A stretch of 56,497 bases of DNA from CAJGBR01 sp045637425 (GTDB taxonomy: Bacteria > Bacteroidota > Bacteroidia > Bacteroidales > Rikenellaceae), in NCBI GenBank assembly GCA_045637425.1, contig JAZTZL010000016.1, forward strand, positions 1 to 56,497. The letters are read 5' to 3'. How positions within the stretch are numbered: the stretch's first letter is position 1; each line of letters opens with the position of its first letter. A program made the position numbers and the translations under genes. Shown piece after piece: positions 17,361 through 25,581 of this stretch. The notes beneath the pieces are model-generated. The model ran no database searches. It was not told the DNA's origin and saw nothing but the letters and a program-made list of their open reading frames with translations.

Positions 17361-19046
17361 ATGAGAACAAAAAATTTAGTAATGACTCTTCTCGGTGCAG
17401 CAACAATGTTGTTTGCTCAAGAAAGTTCTGCGTGTACCAACGTATTGGTAACTAAGGGCGCGTCTGCCGATGGTTCTACGATGATTACCTACACTGCAGA
17501 CTCACACACCCTCTACGGAGCACTGAAATTCCAACCCGCAGCAGCTTATCCCGAAGGCACAATGATGAAAATCTACGAATGGGATACAGGCAAATTTATG
17601 GGCGAAATTCCACAAGTTCGCCAAACTTACTCGGTTGTTGGTAATATGAACGAACACCAACTGCTGATTGGTGAAACAACATTCGGTGGTCGTGAAGAGT
17701 TATACGACTCAACAGCCATTATGGACTATGGTTCATTGATTTACACTACTTTGCAACGTGCACGCACAGCTCGCGAAGCTATCAAGGTTATCGCAGAATT
17801 GGTTGAAAAATATGGTTACGCATCAAGCGGCGAATCATTCTCAATCGCAGACCCGAACGAAGTATGGTATATGGAAATCATCAGCAAGGGTATGAAATTC
17901 AACAAGAAGGGCGAAAACATGAACAAGGGCGCAGTATGGGTAGCATTGCGAGTTCCCGATGGTTACATTTCAGCTCACGCTAACCAGGCTCGTATCCGCA
18001 ACTTCCCGATGAACGACCCTGAAAACTGCGTGTACTCGAAAGACGTTATCGACTTTGCTCGCGAAATGAAATACTTCAAGGGCAAAGATGAAGAATTCAG
18101 TTTCTGCGATGCATACAACCCACTCGATTTCAGCGGAATGCGTGCTTGCGAAGCTCGTGTTTGGGCTATCTTCAGAAACGCAAAATCTACTGAAGATATG
18201 GACAAATATCTTGATTACGCATTGGGCCACAACCCGAATAACCGTATGCCGTTGTGGGTTAAACCTGCAGAAAAGCTGACCGTTCGTGCTACATTGGAAC
18301 TTATGCGCGACCACTATGACGGCACTCCGATGGATATGCACACTGACATCGGCGCAGGCGGACACGGACTGCCCTACCGTTGGAGACCGATGCAATTCGA
18401 AGTAGATGGCGTTAAATATGTAAACGAACGTGCTACTGCAACACAACAGACCGGCTTCTGGTTCTTGGGACAATGCCGTTCTTGGCTGCCTAACCCGATT
18501 GGTGGTGTATTCTGGTTTGGTGTAGATGATACAGGCAACTCGACAGTTACTCCGATTTATTGTGGTACAACACGCGTGCCTGAATGCATCAGCGAAGAAA
18601 ATGGTTCAATGACAGAATACTCACCGACCTCATTGTTCTGGTTGGTAAACCGCGTAACAAACTTCTCATACCTGCGCTACGACCGCATCAGCGAAGACAT
18701 TCACAAGACTATTGACAAGTTTGAAAATGACTGTCTGACACAACTCGAAGTAATGGATAAAGGTTTGACCGAACTCTACGCTAAAGACAAGGCTGCTGCA
18801 ATCGAATGTCTGACCGACTTCTCAGAACGCACTGCACAAAAGTTGTTCGACACTTGGACTCAACTCGACCACTATCTGTTGGTTAAGTACAAAGACGGCA
18901 ACATTATGAAAGAAAAAGATGGCAAGTTCCTCGATAACGGCAACAACCGCAAGATTCCAGCATCACCCGAACAACCGGGTTACAACGAGGCTTGGAAACG
19001 CGCAGTAGCTGCTGATAAACACTCTGAAATCCTGAAAGTTAAATAG
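17361..19046 (+). CDS. Secreted dipeptidase, peptidase family C69
   Basis: This 561-residue N-terminal-nucleophile hydrolase would cleave dipeptides outside the cytoplasm. After a signal peptide (about 1-24, ending ESSA) the mature protein starts with Cys25 in CTNVLVTKGASADGS. That cysteine is the expected catalytic nucleophile, exposed by processing. Further family blocks are YTADSH, GNMNEHQLLIGETTFGG, SSGESFSIADPNEVWYMEI and HANQARI. It is transcribed alone from a strong promoter and ends at a strong terminator. Confidence 0.93.
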   Translation: MRTKNLVMTLLGAATMLFAQESSACTNVLVTKGASADGSTMITYTADSHTLYGALKFQPAAAYPEGTMMKIYEWDTGKFMGEIPQVRQTYSVVGNMNEHQLLIGETTFGGREELYDSTAIMDYGSLIYTTLQRARTAREAIKVIAELVEKYGYASSGESFSIADPNEVWYMEIISKGMKFNKKGENMNKGAVWVALRVPDGYISAHANQARIRNFPMNDPENCVYSKDVIDFAREMKYFKGKDEEFSFCDAYNPLDFSGMRACEARVWAIFRNAKSTEDMDKYLDYALGHNPNNRMPLWVKPAEKLTVRATLELMRDHYDGTPMDMHTDIGAGGHGLPYRWRPMQFEVDGVKYVNERATATQQTGFWFLGQCRSWLPNPIGGVFWFGVDDTGNSTVTPIYCGTTRVPECISEENGSMTEYSPTSLFWLVNRVTNFSYLRYDRISEDIHKTIDKFENDCLTQLEVMDKGLTELYAKDKAAAIECLTDFSERTAQKLFDTWTQLDHYLLVKYKDGNIMKEKDGKFLDNGNNRKIPASPEQPGYNEAWKRAVAADKHSEILKVK

Positions 19047-19060
19047 TTTATGTAAAACAA

Positions 19061-19091
19061 AAGCCTGCCCTCAATGATGGCAGGCTTTTTT
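19061..19091. terminator. Bidirectional terminator
   Basis: A perfect 9-bp stem (19061-19069 with 19079-19087) with T runs on both strands. It separates the convergent dipeptidase gene and the small secreted-protein cluster. Confidence 0.85.
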
Positions 19092-19102
19092 ACATTCTAA
19101 AG

Positions 19103-19678
19103 TTATCGTGATTGTATAATATTCGAATTAATTGTGGGCAATTTTTTATAATATTTCGCGAACCTTGTACGAAGATATCTATTAAATTCTCCGAGGTCTC
19201 CCTTTGCCTCACACTCATCGGCTTTTGCACGAACTTCCTTATACTCGTCTGGCTCTAAAACAAAAATAAGGAATAGAGGCATACCTTCCGCTGATTTAAC
19301 CCCATTTACATATACATTCTGTTTCAAATAACCAGAGGCCTTAGGTTTAACTACAGCCGTCCACATTCCGTTTTTTATATCTTCTCGAGTTGTAGATCCA
19401 GCTGTTTCCAACTCAATTTTAGTCACCTTAAGCGGATTAAACGAGAACTTAATTCTTGTAGAATCTCCTTTTTGAACAATACGAGATTCTATGTAAGTTC
19501 TTAAGGTATAATTATCTGCCGTTGAAGGTGGACACTTCTCAAAAAATTCATCAAAATTTTTCTGGCGAGTTTTTGTCTCGTATTTGAACACAACTGAATC
19601 TGGCAGTTGCTCTGGAGTTTGAGAATAGACATTTGTCACGCCAAAGAACATAGCCAATATCACTATTAAAGTTCTCAT
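19103..19678 (-). CDS. Small secreted protein, 'KGDSTRI' family, copy A
   Basis: A 191-residue protein with a signal peptide ending in VYSQ. The mature part matches copy B upstream along its length: QKNFDEFFEKCPP, IESRIVQKGDSTRIKFSFNP, KIELETAGSTTREDIKNG, WTAVVKPKASGYLK, VLEPDEYKEVRAKADECEAKGDLGEFNRY. I know of no named family with this pattern. It looks like one beta-rich domain followed by a charged helical tail. It is the last gene of a three-gene minus-strand cluster, 69 nt after copy B, and most likely arose by tandem duplication of it. Function is unknown. Confidence 0.82.
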   Translation of the reverse strand: MRTLIVILAMFFGVTNVYSQTPEQLPDSVVFKYETKTRQKNFDEFFEKCPPSTADNYTLRTYIESRIVQKGDSTRIKFSFNPLKVTKIELETAGSTTREDIKNGMWTAVVKPKASGYLKQNVYVNGVKSAEGMPLFLIFVLEPDEYKEVRAKADECEAKGDLGEFNRYLRTRFAKYYKKLPTINSNIIQSR

Positions 19679-19747
19679 ATTACAAAATTATGGTAATGTT
19701 CTACAATCTACAGATTCCATTATAATATTTCCATCATCATCACCAAC

Positions 19748-20299
19748 TTAAAACATTGGTAGTGCGCGTATATACTTACTATACTTAGAATTAAAATACT
19801 CATTAAATCCTTTCAAATCTCCTTTTGCTTCAAACTCGTCAGCTTTTGTGCGAACCTCCTTATACTCATCAGGCTCTAAGACGATTATCACAGGCGACCC
19901 CATCGATGTATTTGCACCATCTAAACGGGTGACAACCTTTAAATATCCCGAACGTACAGGTTTAACAACAGCAGTCCACCTACCTTTTTTAATATCCTCA
20001 CGAGTGGCAGCTCCAGCAGTTTCTACCTTGATAGAAGATACGTGAGCAGGATTAAATGCGAACTTAATTCTTGTAGAATCACCTTTCATAACGAAACGAG
20101 ATTCAATGAAAAGTCTGACTGCACCTTTCATCTTTTCTGGAGGAAATTTTTCAAAGAATTCATCGAATTGTTTTTGGCGAACCTTTGTTTCAGATTTAAA
20201 AACAGTCGTATCTGGAGTTTGTGAATATACATCAGCCGACACAGCCACCGCCATTGCAGTGAGGCATATCAATGCTATTTTGCTAAATCTGTTTTTCAT
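19748..20299 (-). CDS. Small secreted protein, 'KGDSTRI' family, copy B
   Basis: A 183-residue protein counted from the ATG at 20299; an in-frame ATG at 20305 would add two residues. I prefer 20299 because it matches the MKNRF start of the upstream gene. The signal peptide is almost the same as that neighbour's (MKNRFSKIALICLTAMAV) although the mature proteins are unrelated. The mature part carries KSETKVRQKQFDEFFEKFPP, MKGDSTRIKFAFNP, TREDIKKGRWTAVVKP and VLEPDEYKEVRTKADEFEAK. It shares these blocks with copy A and, more weakly, with the genes at 34 kb and 33 kb. Function is unknown. Confidence 0.82.
   Translation of the reverse strand: MKNRFSKIALICLTAMAVAVSADVYSQTPDTTVFKSETKVRQKQFDEFFEKFPPEKMKGAVRLFIESRFVMKGDSTRIKFAFNPAHVSSIKVETAGAATREDIKKGRWTAVVKPVRSGYLKVVTRLDGANTSMGSPVIIVLEPDEYKEVRTKADEFEAKGDLKGFNEYFNSKYSKYIRALPMF
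20250..20299 (-). repeat. Leader-coding repeat, copy 2
   Basis: This stretch encodes the signal peptide of copy B. It is nearly identical to the leader-coding start of the upstream gene (20638-20687), including a shared run of 24 identical bases, while the downstream coding sequences differ. Confidence 0.85.
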
Positions 20300-20312
20300 A
20301 ACCATTTTTTAC

Positions 20313-20687
20313 TTAATTAGTACCAGCTGTAGTCATACAATTAACTGCCTCATAAACCCAATTCAAATCTTCATCTGCAACTGCAAATACATACCGTCTA
20401 TGAACACTATGTTCTGGTATGACATCTTGAAATACAACCATATTTTCATTCGGTTGATTTTTTGTATTATCCGGAATTGGAACAATTCCAACCAAAGTAG
20501 CAGTATCAGTTGCTGTCATCTCAAATAACATAATATTTGTGTTTGTGTAGATAACCTTAATGTCAAAAGAGACACCAGGTTCTACTCTCATTGCAGATGG
20601 ACTAACGACCAACGTTGGTATTGCAAAGGCTGCTGCAGCCATTGCAGTGAGGCATATCAATACCATTTTGCGAAATCTGTTTTTCAT
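20313..20687 (-). CDS. Small secreted protein, 'PTLxV/YTNT' family, short partner 1
   Basis: A 124-residue protein with a signal peptide (about 1-22). The mature part has PTLVVSPSAMRVEPGVSFDI and VIYTNTN. It aligns with the short gene at 33462-33842 in several places: PTL-V, V-P, YTNT, KNQP/KNKP-EN, DVI, R-Y-F and a Cys near the C-terminus. This resembles a single Ig-like or BACON-like beta-sandwich, but I recognise no named domain. It starts the three-gene cluster and lies 13 nt upstream of copy B, just as its paralogue overlaps its own long partner. The pair may act together. Function is unknown. Confidence 0.8.
   Translation of the reverse strand: MKNRFRKMVLICLTAMAAAAFAIPTLVVSPSAMRVEPGVSFDIKVIYTNTNIMLFEMTATDTATLVGIVPIPDNTKNQPNENMVVFQDVIPEHSVHRRYVFAVADEDLNWVYEAVNCMTTAGTN
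20638..20687 (-). repeat. Leader-coding repeat, copy 1
   Basis: Encodes the signal peptide of the short partner and is nearly identical to 20250-20299. The similarity stops where the mature proteins begin, indicating duplication or conversion of the export signal alone. Confidence 0.85.
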
Positions 20688-20729
20688 ATCTTTTTATTTT
20701 TTACGTAAAAACAATGTGCTTTTACGAGA

Positions 20730-20761
20730 GCAAGATACGAAAAAAAAATCGACTTTCCAAA
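20730..20761 (-). promoter_or_regulatory. Promoter of the 20.7-19.1 kb secreted-protein cluster
   Basis: On the minus strand TTTGG (20761-20757) is followed after 19 nt by TATCTTGC (20737-20730), one base off the -7 consensus. A 7-bp inverted repeat (20704-20710 with 20720-20726) lies in the leader before the ATG at 20687. Confidence 0.6.
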
Positions 20762-20766
20762 CTTTT

Positions 20767-21699
20767 TTACAATTTAGTTTGTATTAAATCGACCTTATAA
20801 GTTTCGCCCTCTACGGCGTCGAGCGTATCGGGGAAAATCTCTCGAGCTTCGGCCAGCAATACATCGGAAGTTTTATATCGAGATGAGTGGTGACCTATCA
20901 GCAATCGACCTACGCCCGCCTGCGCAGCAATCTTGGCTGCCTGCCGAGCCGTCGAATGCCCCGTCTTGCGAGCCATCGTGTGCTGGTCCTCTGCAAATGT
21001 AGCCTCGTGGTACAACAAATCCACTCCCGAAACAATTTCGGTCACCTTGCCAGACGCACTCGTATCCGAGCAATATGCATAACTGCGAGGCTTATATGGC
21101 AAATATGTCAGCAACTCATTATCAACCACTTCGCCATTTTCCAGACGCAACGGACTACCTGCCTTTATAGCTACGATTTCTTGCGGAGTCAGCCCATAGC
21201 GTTCGATGCACTCCTTACGCACATTGAGTGGCGGCACCTTCTCCCTAAACAGATACCCCGAAGTTGCAACACTGTGCCTCAGCGGAATGCTCCACACCTC
21301 CAGCACCTTGTTTTCATAAATCAACTGTTGCTCGGTATTGTTCACCTCGTGCACCACAATCTCATACGCCAACTCACTCTCGAACAGCTCCTTATGATAC
21401 TCAACATACTTTATTATCGGCGACGGAGCATAAATGTGTAGCGGAGTACGCTTACCCATAAACCCCAAAGTAGAAATCATACCGGGCAATCCAAAAACGT
21501 GGTCGCCGTGCAGATGAGATATGAATATATGATTGATTTTAAGGGGATTGACGCCGTATCTTCTGAGTTGAATCTGCGTAGCCTCGCCACAATCTATCAA
21601 ATAAAACTGCTCACGCGCATTTAGCACGTGAGCAGAATGGTGTTTCCGATTATCGGCCACTGCCGAACTCGAACCGAGAACGGTGACCTCAAATCGCAT
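20767..21699 (-). CDS. rnz: Ribonuclease Z
   Basis: A metallo-beta-lactamase-fold endonuclease that removes 3' trailers from tRNA precursors lacking encoded CCA. The zinc-binding motif HLHGDH is at residues 62-67. The remaining ligands are in the YCSDTSASG, LYHEATF and GHSTARQAA/LIGHHSSRY blocks typical of RNase Z. At 310 residues it is the short (single-domain) form. It starts 3 nt after rpsA stops, so the two are cotranscribed. The single tRNA gene in this window has no encoded CCA, consistent with a need for this enzyme. Confidence 0.95.
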   Translation of the reverse strand: MRFEVTVLGSSSAVADNRKHHSAHVLNAREQFYLIDCGEATQIQLRRYGVNPLKINHIFISHLHGDHVFGLPGMISTLGFMGKRTPLHIYAPSPIIKYVEYHKELFESELAYEIVVHEVNNTEQQLIYENKVLEVWSIPLRHSVATSGYLFREKVPPLNVRKECIERYGLTPQEIVAIKAGSPLRLENGEVVDNELLTYLPYKPRSYAYCSDTSASGKVTEIVSGVDLLYHEATFAEDQHTMARKTGHSTARQAAKIAAQAGVGRLLIGHHSSRYKTSDVLLAEAREIFPDTLDAVEGETYKVDLIQTKL

Positions 21700-21702
21700 T
21701 GC

Positions 21703-23520
21703 TTATTCTTGTTTAGCTTCCAATTGGCTCTTCAACTCAGACAAGCCTGTTACATCACCCAAAGTTGTTTTTTCCATCTTTGCGTTGATCATTTGAACAG
21801 TTACTTGGTCTTTGTCTTTTTGACGAGCTTCAGCCTTAGCAGCTGCGCGTTCAGCTTTTTCTTCTGCACGTTTAGCATCGTCGAACAAACGAGTGTGAGA
21901 TAATGTGATGCGTTTAGTTGACTTAGAGAATTCAACCACCTTGAATTGAGCAGTTTCGCCAACCTTCAAAGAAGAGCCATCTTCCTTAACCAATTGTTTT
22001 GTAGGAGCAAAACCTTCAACGCCGTCCAAGATTACGATAGCACCTTTGTCGCTGATTTCTTGAATTTTACCTTCGTGAACTGAATCTGCAGTGTATTTAG
22101 CTTCGAAAGCATTCCAAGGATTTTCTTCGAGTTGTTTGTGGCCGAGGCTCAAACGACGGTTTTCCTTATCGATTTCGAGAACAACGACTTCGATTGTAGC
22201 ACCGATTTGAGTAAATTCAGATGGGTGTTTGATTTTCTTAGTCCAGCTCAAGTCAGAGATGTGGATCAAGCCATCAACACCTTCTTCGATTTCAACGAAT
22301 ACGCCGAAGTTAGTGAAGTTGCGTACGCGAGCTGAGTGTTTAGTACCAACAGCGTATTTAGCTTCGATGTTTTCCCACGGATCTTGAGACAATTGTTTGA
22401 TACCCAAAGACATCTTACGTTCTTGTTTATCCAAAGTCAAAACTACAGCTTCAACTTCGTCACCCACTTTCATAAACTCTTGAGCAGAGCGCAAGTGTTG
22501 AGACCAAGACATTTCAGAAACATGGATCAGACCTTCAACGCCCGGAGCGATTTCAACGAATGCACCATAGTCAGCCATAACCACTACGCGACCTTTAACA
22601 CGATCACCCACTTTGAGGTCAGCATTGAGAGCGTCCCAAGGGTGAGCAGTCAATTGTTTCAGACCCAAAGCGATACGTTTCTTAGATTCATCGAAGTCGA
22701 GGATAACCACGTTGAGTTTTTGGTCGAGAGTAAGGATTTCTTCCGGGTGGTTGATTCTACCCCAAGACAAGTCAGTGATGTGGATCAAACCGTCTACGCC
22801 ACCCAAGTCGATGAATACGCCGTAAGATGTGATATTCTTAACAGTTCCTTCGAGAACTTGACCTTTTTCGAGTTTAGAGATGATATCTTTCTTTTGTTGT
22901 TCGAGTTCAGCTTCGATGAGCGCTTTGTGAGAAACCACAACGTTACGGAACTCAGCATTGATTTTAACGACTTTGAATTCCATTGTTTTACCAACGAATA
23001 CGTCATAGTCGCGGATAGGTTTAACATCGATTTGCGAACCCGGCAAGAAAGCTTCGATACCGAATACGTCAACGATCATACCGCCTTTAGTACGGCATTT
23101 GATGTAACCTTTGATGATTTCGTCTTTTTCGAGAGATTCGTTAACACGATCCCAAGAGCGCAATTGACGAGCCTTTTTGTGAGACAACATCAATTGACCT
23201 TTTTTGTCTTCAGCGCTTTCAACATAAACTTCTACCTTTTCGCCGATAGCAAGTTCAGGGTTGTAGCGGAATTCACCGATAGCGATAACGCCTTCGCTCT
23301 TGTAGCCGATATTTACAACTACTTCGCGTTTGGTGATTGCGATTACAGTACCTTCAACAACTTCGCCCACTTGAATGTGAGAGAGAGTTTCGTTGTACTT
23401 ACCAGAGATTTCCTCTTTAGATGTTCCTCCGTAGATGTCAGAGTCGTTTTCGAACGCTTCCCAGTTAAATGTAGCCAAATCAGCTGATGCGTTCAGTTTT
23501 TTTTCTTCCATGTTAGACAT
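21703..23520 (-). CDS. rpsA: 30S ribosomal protein S1
   Basis: This 605-residue protein helps mRNA bind the small subunit, important in Bacteroidota where Shine-Dalgarno sites are rare. Six S1 OB-fold repeats are visible, starting near residues 52, 132, 220, 305, 392 and 478. Repeats 3-5 are the most canonical (YGVFIDLGGVDGLIHITDLSW and equivalents). A charged Ala/Glu/Lys-rich helix follows near 555-585. A second ATG three codons in could also start translation. A consensus promoter lies about 65 bp upstream, and rnz follows in the same transcript. Confidence 0.97.
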   Translation of the reverse strand: MSNMEEKKLNASADLATFNWEAFENDSDIYGGTSKEEISGKYNETLSHIQVGEVVEGTVIAITKREVVVNIGYKSEGVIAIGEFRYNPELAIGEKVEVYVESAEDKKGQLMLSHKKARQLRSWDRVNESLEKDEIIKGYIKCRTKGGMIVDVFGIEAFLPGSQIDVKPIRDYDVFVGKTMEFKVVKINAEFRNVVVSHKALIEAELEQQKKDIISKLEKGQVLEGTVKNITSYGVFIDLGGVDGLIHITDLSWGRINHPEEILTLDQKLNVVILDFDESKKRIALGLKQLTAHPWDALNADLKVGDRVKGRVVVMADYGAFVEIAPGVEGLIHVSEMSWSQHLRSAQEFMKVGDEVEAVVLTLDKQERKMSLGIKQLSQDPWENIEAKYAVGTKHSARVRNFTNFGVFVEIEEGVDGLIHISDLSWTKKIKHPSEFTQIGATIEVVVLEIDKENRRLSLGHKQLEENPWNAFEAKYTADSVHEGKIQEISDKGAIVILDGVEGFAPTKQLVKEDGSSLKVGETAQFKVVEFSKSTKRITLSHTRLFDDAKRAEEKAERAAAKAEARQKDKDQVTVQMINAKMEKTTLGDVTGLSELKSQLEAKQE

Positions 23521-23585
23521 TAAGTTAATTGTTTTCTAATTAATAGATTAGACTTTATTTATAGTGCTCTACATTTTGAGCGCCG

Positions 23586-23615
23586 CAAAGGTAGTAACAT
23601 TTTTTCGGAATTCAA
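23586..23615 (-). promoter_or_regulatory. Promoter of rpsA-rnz
   Basis: TTG (23615-23613), 19 nt, TACCTTTG (23593-23586) on the minus strand, an exact consensus. The leader is about 60 nt. Confidence 0.8.
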
Positions 23616-23697
23616 AACTCAACTCAATTTATTTCACCTATTTACCTAAAAAACTGTTCATCATTGTGCATTTTGATTTGGATATGTGGATCTTGAT

Positions 23698-23728
23698 TTG
23701 CAGTTTCATAATTTTTGTTGTATATTTG
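23698..23728 (+). promoter_or_regulatory. Promoter of the DUF2007 gene
   Basis: TTG (23698-23700), 20 nt, TATATTTG (23721-23728), an exact Bacteroidota match about 36 nt before the ATG at 23765. Confidence 0.75.
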
Positions 23729-23764
23729 AGTTTTGATTGATGCATTTAGAAATGAGGGATATTT

Positions 23765-24037
23765 ATGAAGCAGAGCGAATTCACCACACTTATGACGCTC
23801 GACTCGATTGAGCAAGCCTATATCTACCAATCGTTGCTCGAGTCTCACGGCGTAGCCTGTCAGATTATCAATTCCACAGCACAATCCGTACTGCGATTCA
23901 ACGGACTAATGTGGAGTATTAGGCTGATTGTTTTGACTTCACAAGCCGAGTTAGCTCAGAAAATTCTTGAATCTGAGTTCAACACTCAGGAGTATGATGA
24001 GGCAAATATAGAAAATTTCAAAAATGACATCGAATAA
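23765..24037 (+). CDS. DUF2007-type small protein
   Basis: This 90-residue soluble protein fits the DUF2007 family (putative signal-transducing proteins with a ferredoxin-like, GlnB-related fold). The pattern is LDSIEQAYIYQSLLESHGV, SVLRFNGLMWSIRLIVL, then a helix with QKILES. The biochemical role of the family is not established. It is followed after 60 nt by the YugP-type protease gene on the same strand, probably in one transcript. Confidence 0.8.
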   Translation: MKQSEFTTLMTLDSIEQAYIYQSLLESHGVACQIINSTAQSVLRFNGLMWSIRLIVLTSQAELAQKILESEFNTQEYDEANIENFKNDIE

Positions 24038-24097
24038 TTCATAAACGTACAATTTTTACAACAAGTTCTACGTTACACAGACAAAAACAGAAAAATT

Positions 24098-24769
24098 ATG
24101 GAATTTTTATTGATTATTATCATTGGTATTATCGGAATGATTGTTCAGGCTCGTTTGCAACACGTGTTCTCTCAGTATTCGAGAGTACCCTTTGCTAATG
24201 GAATGACAGGCCGCGAAGTAGCAGAAAAGATGTTGCACGACCACGGAATTTACGATGTTAAGGTCACCTCAACCCGAGGCCACCTGACTGACCACTACAA
24301 TCCGACCAACAAGACGGTCAATCTGAGTGAGAGTGTATATTCGAGTTGTTCGGTGGCTGCTGCAGCTGTTGCTGCGCACGAATGCGGACACGCCGTTCAA
24401 CACGCCAGAGAGTATGGCCCGCTGACAATGCGTTCGGCACTTGTGCCCATTGTAAATTTCTCATCAATGTGGTCTACGTGGATTATCATCATCGGGATAT
24501 TGACAATAAGAACAATGCCTGCAATCTTCTGGGTCGGAATCACAATGATTGCAATGTCTGCATTGTTCAGTCTAATAACACTGCCTGTTGAGTACAACGC
24601 CTCACAACGCGCACTCTTCTGGATTCGCAGCAATAACATCTTGAATGGACAACAATACCAACAAGCCGAGACTGCGCTCAATTGGGCAGCTCGCACCTAC
24701 CTCGTAGCAGCACTTTCGGCTATCGCAACACTGATATACTATTTGGGATTTGCCCGCAACAGAGATTAA
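24098..24769 (+). CDS. Membrane zinc metallopeptidase, YugP family
   Basis: The 223-residue protein starts with one N-terminal membrane helix. A soluble segment carries the metallopeptidase motif HECGH (residues 94-98, in AAHECGHAVQH), where the two His ligate zinc and Glu is the catalytic base. Three further hydrophobic segments follow (about 120-165 and 200-218). The LPVEYNASQRAL block is typical of the Zn_peptidase_2/YugP family. Substrates are unknown. The stop overlaps the convergent glycosyltransferase stop by 3 nt. Confidence 0.9.
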   Translation: MEFLLIIIIGIIGMIVQARLQHVFSQYSRVPFANGMTGREVAEKMLHDHGIYDVKVTSTRGHLTDHYNPTNKTVNLSESVYSSCSVAAAAVAAHECGHAVQHAREYGPLTMRSALVPIVNFSSMWSTWIIIIGILTIRTMPAIFWVGITMIAMSALFSLITLPVEYNASQRALFWIRSNNILNGQQYQQAETALNWAARTYLVAALSAIATLIYYLGFARNRD

Positions 24770-25581
24770 CCTCTTGATGGCAAGACCATCTCAATACCAC
24801 CCAATTCGGCAGCAAGTTCAGAATAAGAAGAACCAAAGCTGCCGATTATTTTTTTCGTAGCAGCCAAAGTCCACAAGTCCACAACCGACCCTAACATACC
24901 CTCGCTATCGCTTCTGGACAGACGGGTTTGTTGGGTAATTATTCTGCCTGCGAATTTTGTTTCGAGTCGCTGTTTTACTGCCGCATCGTCCGTAGCAAGA
25001 AAGAATTTGACGTTGGCATCAGCATTTGCCAGTCGCTCCATTTCAGCCTCGTAATCATCAACCGAGCAGGCTGCCATAGCCTTTATGTGGTCAGTTCTGC
25101 GAATATGAACACCTACTGTATTTTCTGAAAATTGAGTTGTCAGTGCATCGATTCGTTTCATTATATCCCCTCGCGGGATAAACATCTCACTGAGCGGATA
25201 GTGCTCGGTCATTGAGTAGCAACTATAAATATATGTACGCCCCCTTGCGAAATCGTAACTATCCGCAATATCTCGTTGTTTCCAACTAAACAGAATAATT
25301 TCTCTGTCAAACTTCAGTTTTCTCAACATCTGTGGCAACCAGCCGTTAATCCACCTCGACTTGAAGAGCGCGATTTGATGCAGCGCCATCGGTTCAATCA
25401 CTATACCATCAAGTTTCACATCAGCAAACAACTCGTCGAAATCGGCCTTACACTCGTTATTGTTTCGCCAACAGACTCTTAGCGGGACATTGTGTTTGCG
25501 AGCAATAGTGTATGCTCCCGAAATAGCCCTCAATCTGTTACACAGCCCACCATAGGGCACCAATACTATCTGCGAACTCAT
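24766..25581 (-). CDS. Putative glycosyltransferase, fucosyltransferase-like fold
   Basis: A 271-residue protein without signal peptide. It shows GGLCNRLRAI (11-20) near the N-terminus and VGVHIRRTDH (157-165) in the middle. The HxRRxD element is shared by fucosyltransferases of the NodZ/O-FucT and GT11 type, where it contacts GDP-fucose. Later FFLATDD and GSFGSSYSELAAELGG match the same fold. Donor and acceptor are not certain. Its ATG overlaps the stop of the ThiF-like gene by 4 nt, so it belongs to the dnaX transcript, which is an unexpected place for a glycan gene. Confidence 0.75.
   Translation of the reverse strand: MSSQIVLVPYGGLCNRLRAISGAYTIARKHNVPLRVCWRNNNECKADFDELFADVKLDGIVIEPMALHQIALFKSRWINGWLPQMLRKLKFDREIILFSWKQRDIADSYDFARGRTYIYSCYSMTEHYPLSEMFIPRGDIMKRIDALTTQFSENTVGVHIRRTDHIKAMAACSVDDYEAEMERLANADANVKFFLATDDAAVKQRLETKFAGRIITQQTRLSRSDSEGMLGSVVDLWTLAATKKIIGSFGSSYSELAAELGGIEMVLPSRG

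Noticed and set aside
22336..23487. 383-codon open frame antisense to rpsA
   Set aside because: It mirrors the biased codon use of the highly expressed rpsA gene on the opposite strand; the product has no domain and is dominated by Phe, Asp, Arg and Val.
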